64,000 nt of DNA, taken from Pseudonocardia sp. ICBG1293 (GTDB taxonomy: Bacteria > Actinomycetota > Actinomycetes > Mycobacteriales > Pseudonocardiaceae). This document shows positions 51,515-58,298 of the stretch, in pieces (within the stretch, counting starts at the first letter, position 1; the number at the start of each line of letters is the position of its first letter). The notes under the pieces are model-generated. The model worked only from the letters and a program-made list of their open reading frames with translations, did not search any database and had not been told where the DNA came from. Position numbers and translations under genes: made by a program. Location of the stretch: contig NZ_JAHLEL010000053.1 in the NCBI RefSeq assembly GCF_020131355.1, positions 1 through 64,000 of the forward strand. The letters are read 5' to 3'.

Positions 51515-52315
51515 TCAGGTCACGTCGAGCGGGTCGCCGACGCGCAGGGTGCCGGTGCGCTCGACCCGGGCGTACAGGCCCGCGCAGGGCAGGACGCCGA
51601 AGCCCTCGACCTCGACCCGGTTGCGGTCGGCCGGACCGCGCAGGGCGTGCGGGGCCCGGGGCAGGTCCCCGTGCTCCAGCGTCGGCACCGAGCAGCGCGG
51701 GGTCGGCAGGGTCGGGACGAGCACGACCTCGCCCAGGGTGAGCCGCCTGCCGAGCCAGGTGTTCTCCACGAACGGCTCGGTGCCCGGCGGTGTCGCGACC
51801 ACGACGTTGGGCCGGTAGCGCAGCGCCTCGACACCGAGGGCGTCCAGTGTGGCGGTGGTGATCAGGTGCACCGGCGAGTGGTCGACGAACCGTCCGCCGG
51901 GTGCGCCCTGGGCGATCTCCAGGATCGGCGCGTCGACCTCGGCGTCCAGGCCGTGCTCCAGCACGTCCTCCGGGTCCGGCCGCTCGACGACGGCGCCGTC
52001 GGCCCGCTGCTGCGCGACGACCACGGGTCTGCCCAGCAGCTCGGCCAGCGGCGCCGCGGCCTGCCCGGCGTCGAGGGTGCGGCCGTCGGGCAGGGTGACC
52101 CGCACGTCGTCGCCGACGCCGGCGGAGGCACACGTCAGCAGCCGGCGCCAGTGCCGGGGCTGCTTGGCCGTCGCGACCCGGCCGGTGTCCGGGTCGGTGA
52201 GGGCGAGCGCCCGGTCGCCGACGACGCCGTGGGCGTCGAGCACCAGGTCGGCGAGGTCCTCGCCCAGCATCGACTTCACCGGGTAGCGGTGCAGGGACGC
52301 GACCTCGCCGACCAT
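51515..52315 (-). CDS. MOSC-domain protein
   Basis: 266 residues: beta-barrel MOSC N-terminal domain (VASLHRYPVKSMLGEDLADLVLDAHGVVGDRALAL) and MOSC domain (VHLITTATLDAL, RYRPNVVVATPPG, PRCSVPTLEHG with the sulfur-carrying cysteine, and GVLPCAGLYARV). MOSC proteins handle molybdenum-cofactor sulfur or reduce N-hydroxylated compounds (mARC type). The ATG overlaps the TGA of the osmoprotectant binding-protein gene by one base, so it is the last, coupled gene of that operon, an unexpected partner. Confidence 0.9.
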   Translation of the reverse strand: MVGEVASLHRYPVKSMLGEDLADLVLDAHGVVGDRALALTDPDTGRVATAKQPRHWRRLLTCASAGVGDDVRVTLPDGRTLDAGQAAAPLAELLGRPVVVAQQRADGAVVERPDPEDVLEHGLDAEVDAPILEIAQGAPGGRFVDHSPVHLITTATLDALGVEALRYRPNVVVATPPGTEPFVENTWLGRRLTLGEVVLVPTLPTPRCSVPTLEHGDLPRAPHALRGPADRNRVEVEGFGVLPCAGLYARVERTGTLRVGDPLDVT

Positions 52316-53250
52316 CAGAGCAGGCCCTGCGCGGTCAGCCAGTTCTTCGCCACGGTCTCGACCGACGGCTTGTCCGGCGCGGCCGCGGCCTCGTTCAGCC
52401 CCAGCAGCTCCTGGGTGGTCAGCTTCGCCGACACCGCGTTGAGGACCTCGGAGACCTGCGGGGTCGCCTTCTCCTTGTTGATCAGCGGGACGACGTTCTG
52501 CGCGGCGAAGTTGTTGTCCGGGTCGGTGAGGACCACGAAGTCGTTCTCCGGGATCGCCGCATCGGTGGTGAACAGGTCCGCGGCCTGGACGTCGCCGTTC
52601 TTCAGGGCGGCGACGGTCAGCGGACCGCCGGCGTCGAGCGAGCGGTAGGACTGGAACGAGCAGTTGTAGGTCTTCTGCAGGCCCGGGATGCCGTCGGGCC
52701 GGGTCTGGAACTCCGGCGGTCCGCCGAACACGAGCTCGCCGCAGCGCGGCGCGAGGTCGGCGATGGAGGTCGCGTTCAGCCGCTGCGCGGTCTCCCGGGT
52801 GACGACGACGGCGTCCTTGTCCTCGGCCTCGGCCCGGTCCAGGACGGTCAGCGTCGGGGCGGCGGTGTTCAGCGTGGACTGCAGCGCGGTGTAGACCTCG
52901 TCCGGCTCGGTCTGCGCGGCGTTCTTGTCCAGGTACTGCAGCAACGTGCCGCTGTAGTCCGGGATGAGGTCGATCGAGCCGTCCTTGAGGGCGGGCACGT
53001 AGGCCTCGCGGGACCCGATCGGCGGCCGGGTCTCGACGGTGACGCCCTTGGCCTGCAGCGCCTGGGCGAACACCGAGGACAGGATCTGGCTCTCGGTGAA
53101 GTTCGCGGCGCCGACGACGACGGTGTCCTGGTCGCCCGAGCCGGACTGCCCGCCCCCGGCGAGGGGGTCGGAACCCCCGCCGCAGGCGGTCAGCGCGAAC
53201 GCGGCGGTCACCGTCGCGGCGACGGCGGTCAGCAGACGGGTGCGTCTCAT
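52315..53250 (-). CDS. Osmoprotectant ABC transporter substrate-binding lipoprotein
   Basis: 311 residues with a lipoprotein signal (RRTRLLTAVAATVTAAFALTAC, lipobox LTAC at about 19-22) and an OpuAC/ProX-type binding fold: VVVGAANFTESQILSSVFAQAL, GSIDLIPDYSGTLLQYL and AADLFTTDAAIPENDFVVLTDP. It captures a quaternary amine such as glycine betaine or choline outside the membrane. It follows the two permease genes on the minus strand and is coupled to the MOSC gene. Confidence 0.92.
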   Translation of the reverse strand: MRRTRLLTAVAATVTAAFALTACGGGSDPLAGGGQSGSGDQDTVVVGAANFTESQILSSVFAQALQAKGVTVETRPPIGSREAYVPALKDGSIDLIPDYSGTLLQYLDKNAAQTEPDEVYTALQSTLNTAAPTLTVLDRAEAEDKDAVVVTRETAQRLNATSIADLAPRCGELVFGGPPEFQTRPDGIPGLQKTYNCSFQSYRSLDAGGPLTVAALKNGDVQAADLFTTDAAIPENDFVVLTDPDNNFAAQNVVPLINKEKATPQVSEVLNAVSAKLTTQELLGLNEAAAAPDKPSVETVAKNWLTAQGLL

Positions 53251-53283
53251 GGTGGGTGTCCTCCCGGGGACGTGCGGGGTGGG

Positions 53284-54003
53284 TCAGGCCGCTTCGCGGA
53301 CGGGTTCGGTACGGGTGGGCACCGCGCGCAGCCGGCGCGGTGCGGACCGGCCGGCGGCCTGCAGGCCGGGCGACACGATCAGCTTCTGCAGCCCGCCCAG
53401 GATCAGGTCGGCGAGGATCGCGAGCACCGCGACCAGGATCGATCCGCCGATCATCATGCCGAAGTCGCGCTGGCCGAGACCGTCGATGATGAACCGGCCG
53501 AGCCCGCCGAGGGAGACGTAGGCGGCGATCGTGGCGGTGGCGATGACCTGCAGGGTCGCGCTGCGCAGCCCGCCGATGATCAGCGGCAGCGCGTTGGGGA
53601 GCTCGACCTTCCACAGCACCTCGGGCCCGCGCATGCCCATCCCGGTGGCGGCGTCGACGACGGCCGGGTCGACGTTGCGGATGCCCGCGTAGGTGCCGGC
53701 CAGCACCGCGGGCACCGCCAGCACGATCAGGGTGATGATCGGGCCGACCAGCGACAGCCCGGTCAGCGTCGCCAGCAGCACGAGCAGGCCGGGGGTGGGC
53801 AGCGCACGCAGCCCGTTGGCGAGCCCGACGACGACGAACCCGCCGCGGCCGGTGTGGCCGATCCAGGCGCCCAGCGGCACCGCGATCACCACCGCGACCA
53901 GCAGGGTCAGTGCGGTGTAGCCGAGGTGCTCGGCGAGCCGGGCGAGGATGCCGGTCGGCCCCGCCCAGTTCGCGCCGTCGAACAGCCAGCCGAAGTACGT
54001 CAT
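53284..54003 (-). CDS. Osmoprotectant ABC transporter permease (distal gene)
   Basis: 239 residues, six hydrophobic segments, permease domain with the EAA-type loop VVDAATGMGMRGPEVLWKVELPNALPLIIGGLRSA. OpuB/OpuC-type. ATG 54003 overlaps the stop of the other permease by four bases (ATGA), so the two are made together and form the heterodimeric channel. The C-terminal 30 residues are basic. Confidence 0.92.
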   Translation of the reverse strand: MTYFGWLFDGANWAGPTGILARLAEHLGYTALTLLVAVVIAVPLGAWIGHTGRGGFVVVGLANGLRALPTPGLLVLLATLTGLSLVGPIITLIVLAVPAVLAGTYAGIRNVDPAVVDAATGMGMRGPEVLWKVELPNALPLIIGGLRSATLQVIATATIAAYVSLGGLGRFIIDGLGQRDFGMMIGGSILVAVLAILADLILGGLQKLIVSPGLQAAGRSAPRRLRAVPTRTEPVREAA

Positions 54004-54653
54004 GCCCCCGCCTTCCCGGTACGGGCCCGCTGCCAGGGGGTGAGCAGCTTGCCGGCGAGCAGCAGGGCCGAGTCGACGACGAGCGCCAGCAGCAGCACCA
54101 GCACGATCCCCGCGACGATCTGGGCGTCGTTGCTGCGGTTGAAGCCCTCGGTGAACAGCAGGCCCAGTCCGCCGAAGCCGATCACCGCACCCACCGTGAC
54201 CAGGCTGATCGTGGACACCGCGGCCACCCGCAGTCCGGCGACGATGACCGGCACGGCCAGCGGCAGCTCGACGCCCACGAACCGGCGCAGCGGGGTGTAC
54301 CCCATCGCGTTCGCGGCGTCGACGACGTTGCCGGGCACCGCGGACAGCGCGTCGGACACGGTGCGCACGAGCAGCGCGACGGTGTAGACCGTCAGCGCGA
54401 CCACGACGTTCACCGGGTCGAGGATCTGGGTGCCGAGCAGCGGCGGCATGAACACGAACAGCGCCAGCGACGGGACGGTGTAGAGCAGCCCGGCGGCGTT
54501 GGTCATGACGGTGCGCAGGGTGCCGTTGCGGTTGGCGACCCACCCCAGCGGGATCGCGAACACCAGCCCGAGCAGCACCGGGATCAGGGCGTACACGACG
54601 TGCTCGGCGAGCGCGTCGAGCACGGAGTCGAGGTTGGCGAGCACCCAGGTCAC
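54000..54653 (-). CDS. Osmoprotectant ABC transporter permease (proximal gene)
   Basis: 217 residues from GTG 54653 with VTWVLANLDSVLDALAEHVVYALIPVLLGLVFAIPLGWVANR at the start and the EAA loop VVDAANAMGYTPLRRFVGVELPLAVPVIVAGLRVA. Same family as the neighbouring permease. It begins seven bases after the ATPase stop and ends overlapping the next permease. Confidence 0.92.
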   Translation of the reverse strand: MTWVLANLDSVLDALAEHVVYALIPVLLGLVFAIPLGWVANRNGTLRTVMTNAAGLLYTVPSLALFVFMPPLLGTQILDPVNVVVALTVYTVALLVRTVSDALSAVPGNVVDAANAMGYTPLRRFVGVELPLAVPVIVAGLRVAAVSTISLVTVGAVIGFGGLGLLFTEGFNRSNDAQIVAGIVLVLLLALVVDSALLLAGKLLTPWQRARTGKAGA

Positions 54654-54660
54654 GGCGGCC

Positions 54661-55743
54661 TCAGGCGGCGTTGTGCGAGTCGCGGGCGGCGGGCAGTGCC
54701 TCGAGCACCGAGTCGGCGGTGACCGAGCCGGCGACCCGGCCCTCGGCGTCGACGGCGACACCCTGCCCGGACGGCGAGGACAGCGCCGCGTCCAGCGCGC
54801 CGCGCAGCGAGCCCGACTCCACCGCGTAGAGCGACCCGCCCGGGACGACGGCCTCCTCGGTGACCCGGCCCTCGCCTGCCTCGACCCAGCCCAGCGGGCG
54901 GGCGGAGCCGTCGACGACGACCGCCCAGCCGTCGTCGGGCAGCGGGTCGCCGACCGAGAGCATCGGCAGCGACCCCAGCGGGATGGTGTCCGAGGACAGG
55001 AAGCCCAGGCCGCGGTAGCCGCGGTCGCGTCCGACGAAGTTGTCGACGAAGCCGTCGACCGGGCGGGAGAGCAGCACACCCGGCTCGTCGTACTGGGCGA
55101 GCGTGCCGCCGACCCGGAACACCGCGACCTTGTCGCCGAGCTTGATGGCCTCGTCGATGTCGTGGGTGACGAACACGATGGTCTTGCCGAGCTCGGACTG
55201 CAGCCGCAGCAGCTCCTCCTGCAGGCTCTCCCGCACGATCGGGTCGACCGCGGAGAACGGCTCGTCCATGAGCAGGACGGGCGGGTCGGCGGCGAGCGCG
55301 CGGGCCACGCCGACGCGCTGCTGCTGGCCGCCGGACAGCTGCGCCGGGTACCGCTTGGCCATCGAGGTGTCGAGGCCGACGATCTCCATCAGCTCCATCG
55401 CCCGGTCCCGCGCGGCCTTCTTGCTGCTCCCGACGAGCATCGGCACGGTCGCGATGTTGTCGACGATCGTGCGGTGCGGGAACAGACCGGCCTGCTGGAT
55501 GACGTAGCCGATGCCCCGGCGCAGCTCGGCCGGGTCGGCGGACAGCACGTCGCGCCCGTCGACGCGGAGCTCGCCGCCGGTCGGCTCGATCATCCTGTTG
55601 ATCATGCGGAGGGAGGTCGTCTTGCCGCAGCCGGACGGACCCACGAAGACCGTGATCCGCCCCTGCTCGGCGACGAGGTCGAGCTCGTCGACCGCGACCG
55701 TCCCGTCCGGGAAGCGCTTCGTGACGCCCCGGAACTCGATCAT
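54661..55743 (-). CDS. Osmoprotectant ABC transporter ATP-binding protein (OpuCA/ProV-like)
   Basis: 360 residues. Walker A GPSGCGKTT, Q-loop GYVIQQAGLFPHRTIVDNI, signature LSGGQQQR, Walker B VLLMDEPFSAVD, switch FVTHDIDEA. The last 110 residues form a CBS-type regulatory region (RVTEEAVVPGGSLYAVESGSLRGALDAAL), which senses ionic strength in relatives. ATG 55743 is the family start; the long in-frame extension upstream is not protein-like. It heads the operon ATPase, permease, permease, binding protein, MOSC; a TAGTGT -10 box is possible at 55802-55797. Confidence 0.93.
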   Translation of the reverse strand: MIEFRGVTKRFPDGTVAVDELDLVAEQGRITVFVGPSGCGKTTSLRMINRMIEPTGGELRVDGRDVLSADPAELRRGIGYVIQQAGLFPHRTIVDNIATVPMLVGSSKKAARDRAMELMEIVGLDTSMAKRYPAQLSGGQQQRVGVARALAADPPVLLMDEPFSAVDPIVRESLQEELLRLQSELGKTIVFVTHDIDEAIKLGDKVAVFRVGGTLAQYDEPGVLLSRPVDGFVDNFVGRDRGYRGLGFLSSDTIPLGSLPMLSVGDPLPDDGWAVVVDGSARPLGWVEAGEGRVTEEAVVPGGSLYAVESGSLRGALDAALSSPSGQGVAVDAEGRVAGSVTADSVLEALPAARDSHNAA

Positions 55744-55897
55744 CGGCGGTTCCCCCTGCCGTCGCGCGGGACCCCTGCTCCCCGCTTGGTCGCAGCACAC
55801 TAACCCGGTCGTGCGCGACGGGCGAGCGCTCGACACCGGGTCCTCACGACCCCGTCCCGCTTGACCTGCAGTCCGGTTCAGCACCCAGGCTGCGGGC

Positions 55898-56677
55898 ATG
55901 ACCCCGACCACTGCCCTGGGCCCGCTCGGCGTCGCCACCGGACCCGCTCCCGCCGACGCCGTGGCCCTCACCGACGCCGGTGCCCGCACCCTGTGGCTCG
56001 CCGGCGGCGCGATCGACCGGCTCGACCGGCTGACCACGTTGCTCGACGGCACCCGGGACGCGGTGGTGGTCCCGGGGATCGTGCCGACCGGGGTCTTCCC
56101 GGCGCAGGCCGTCGCCGCGGTGCACGCCGACGCCGCGCGCCGTCACCCCGGTCGCTACCTGACCGGGCTCGGCGCGGCGCAGCAGCCGCGGGCGCTGGAC
56201 GCGCTGCACCGCCACCTCGACGAGCTCGACGCGCTCGGGCTGCCCGCGTCGCAGCGGCTGCTGGCCGCGCTCGGACCACGCAAGCTCGACCTCGCCCGTA
56301 CCCGCTGCGCCGGGGCGGTGACGCTGCTGGTCACCCCGGAGCACACCGCCCGGGCGCGGGCGGCGCTCGGTCGGGACCGGCTGCTCGCGGTGATGCTGCC
56401 GACCGTGCTCGGCACCGACCGGACCGGGCTGCGCGAGCTGGCCGGGTTCCTCCTCGACGTGCCCGGCTATCGCGCCACCGTCCGGGGGCTGGGGTTCACC
56501 GACGCCGAGATCGACGCCCGCGCCGACCGGCTGCTCGACGCGGTCTCGGCCCGGGGCGACCGCGACGACGTCGCCGCGCGGGTGGCCGAGCACCGGGCCG
56601 CGGGCGCCGACCACGTGGTGCTCAGCCCGGTCGGGGACCCCGGATCCGGTGCCGCGCTGCTGCGCGCGCTCGGATAG
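55898..56677 (+). CDS. LLM-class F420-dependent oxidoreductase (TIGR03620-like)
   Basis: 259 residues, shorter than most luciferase-like enzymes. MTPTTALGPLGVATGPAPADAVALTDAGARTLWLAGG, VVPGIVPTGVFPAQAVAAVHADAARRHPGRYLTGLGAAQQ and the end AGADHVVLSPVGDPG match the TIGR03620 subgroup. F420 use is inferred from the subgroup. ATG 55898 follows TTGACC (55861-55866) and CAGGCT (55886-55891), six bases before the start, so a leaderless mRNA is likely. Divergent from the osmoprotectant operon. Confidence 0.85.
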   Translation: MTPTTALGPLGVATGPAPADAVALTDAGARTLWLAGGAIDRLDRLTTLLDGTRDAVVVPGIVPTGVFPAQAVAAVHADAARRHPGRYLTGLGAAQQPRALDALHRHLDELDALGLPASQRLLAALGPRKLDLARTRCAGAVTLLVTPEHTARARAALGRDRLLAVMLPTVLGTDRTGLRELAGFLLDVPGYRATVRGLGFTDAEIDARADRLLDAVSARGDRDDVAARVAEHRAAGADHVVLSPVGDPGSGAALLRALG

Positions 56678-56738
56678 GCGCTCCGGGGCCGGTCCGTTCT
56701 GCCGTGCGGCCGGTGCGCCGCGGCGCAACAGTGGTGCC

Positions 56739-57980
56739 ATGCCGAAGGAGCCCACGCGTCTGCCGCGTCCCGAGCTGGACCTCGACCCGGACCACCCGCA
56801 CGTCGCGGACTGGTTCCACTACGCCGACCTGCTCACCGACGCCGAGCGCGCCGACCTGCGCCGGGTGCGGGAGTTCCTGCGCGCCGAGGTCGCACCCGTC
56901 GTGCTGGAGGCCTGGGACCGCGCCGAGTTCCCGATGCAGCTGGTGAAGGGCTTCGCGGGTCTGGACCTGGCGGGGGCGGGCTATGCCGACCCGCCGGCGT
57001 CGCGGCTGTTCCTGGGGTTCCTGCACGCGGAGATCTCGCGGGTCGACCCGTCGGTCAACAGCTTCTACGGAGTCCACACGGGCCTGGCGATGGGCTCGAT
57101 CCACGCCGGCGGCACACCCGAGCAGCGGGAGCGCTGGCTGCCCGCGATGGCCCGGATGGACTCCATCGGCGCGTTCGGGCTGACCGAGCCGCACGGCGGG
57201 TCCGACGTGGCAGGCGGGATGGAGACCACCGCCACCCGGGACGGGTCCGGGCCCGACGCGGAGTGGGTGCTCGACGGCGAGAAGCGCTGGATCGGCAACG
57301 CCACCTTCGCCGACCTGATCATCGTGTGGGCGCGGGACACCGACCCGGACGCCGGCGGCGCGGTGCGCGGCTTCGTGGTGCCGTCGCCGTCGGAGGGCAT
57401 GACGATCACGAAGATCGAGGGCAAGCAGTCGCTGCGGATCGTGCAGAACGCCGACATCCTGCTCGACCGGGTGCGGGTGCCGGAGTCGCACCGGCTCAGC
57501 GGCGGCTCGGGCACCTTCCGCGACGCCGGCCTGGTCCTGCAGCGCACCCGGGCCAACGCCGCCTGGGGCGCGGTCGGGGTGCAGATGGCGGCCTACGAGC
57601 TGGCGCTGTCCTACGCCGCGCAGCGCGAGCAGTTCGGCCGCCCGATCGGCGGGTTCCAGCTGATGCAGGACCTGCTGGTGCGGATGCTCGGCAACGTGAG
57701 CGCCTCGCTGGGGATGGCGGTCCGCAACGCCCAGCTGCTCGACGAGGGCCGGGGCTCGGACGCGCACTCGTCGCTGGTGAAGGAGTTCTGCGCGACCCGG
57801 ATGCGCGAGACCGTCGCGCTCGGGCGCCAGCTCGTCGGCGGCAACGGCGTCGTGCTGGAGAACCGGATCGCCAAGTACTTCGCCGACGCCGAGGCGATGT
57901 TCTCCTTCGAGGGCACCCGGGAGATGAACACCCTGATCGTCGGGAAGGCGATCACGGGGCAGAGCGCGTTCGTCCGCTGA
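56739..57980 (+). CDS. Acyl-CoA dehydrogenase, glutaryl-CoA-dehydrogenase-like
   Basis: 413 residues of the FAD acyl-CoA dehydrogenase fold: N-terminal helices (1-135), GAFGLTEPHGGSD in the middle domain, KRWIGNATFADLIIVWARD and the C-terminal helices with RTRANAAWGAVGVQMAAYELALSYAAQREQFGRPIGGFQLMQ. The end FEGTREMNTLIVGKAITG corresponds to YEGTHDIH-ILGRAITG of glutaryl-CoA dehydrogenase, with the catalytic Glu in FEGT. A role in lysine/tryptophan or dicarboxylate breakdown is plausible. ATG 56739 is the start; the sequence before it is not protein-like. Confidence 0.9.
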   Translation: MPKEPTRLPRPELDLDPDHPHVADWFHYADLLTDAERADLRRVREFLRAEVAPVVLEAWDRAEFPMQLVKGFAGLDLAGAGYADPPASRLFLGFLHAEISRVDPSVNSFYGVHTGLAMGSIHAGGTPEQRERWLPAMARMDSIGAFGLTEPHGGSDVAGGMETTATRDGSGPDAEWVLDGEKRWIGNATFADLIIVWARDTDPDAGGAVRGFVVPSPSEGMTITKIEGKQSLRIVQNADILLDRVRVPESHRLSGGSGTFRDAGLVLQRTRANAAWGAVGVQMAAYELALSYAAQREQFGRPIGGFQLMQDLLVRMLGNVSASLGMAVRNAQLLDEGRGSDAHSSLVKEFCATRMRETVALGRQLVGGNGVVLENRIAKYFADAEAMFSFEGTREMNTLIVGKAITGQSAFVR

Positions 57981-58043
57981 GCGCCCGGGAGGGCTCCCGG
58001 GCCCCGGGGGCCATCCTGGGGCACCGACGAGGAGGGGGACGCC

Positions 58044-58295
58044 GTGCCCGACGCCCGGTCCGACGGTGCCCTGCGGCGCCGGCTCCGCCCCTGGTTCCGG
58101 CTGCTCCTCGTCGGCGTCGGTGCGCTGGTGCTGTCGTTCGCCGCCCGCCGGTACGGGGCCGGCACCGGCCGCGGGCCCGTCGTGGCGCTGTTGTCCGACG
58201 GTGGGCTGCTGCTGGTGGGGGTCGGCCTGCTGGGCCTGCTCGGAGCGGCCGTGTTCACCGCCGTGCTGTACGTCCTGGAACGGCGGGACCGGTGA
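58044..58295 (+). CDS. Small two-helix membrane protein
   Basis: 83 residues from GTG 58044, with GAGGAGGGGG upstream. Two hydrophobic helices (RLLLVGVGALVLSFAA and LLLVGVGLLGLLGAAVFTAVLYVL) separated by a Gly-rich loop, basic ends. No recognised family. It lies 63 bp after the acyl-CoA dehydrogenase gene and converges with the c-di-GMP gene across three bases. Confidence 0.7.
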   Translation: MPDARSDGALRRRLRPWFRLLLVGVGALVLSFAARRYGAGTGRGPVVALLSDGGLLLVGVGLLGLLGAAVFTAVLYVLERRDR

Positions 58296-58298
58296 TCC

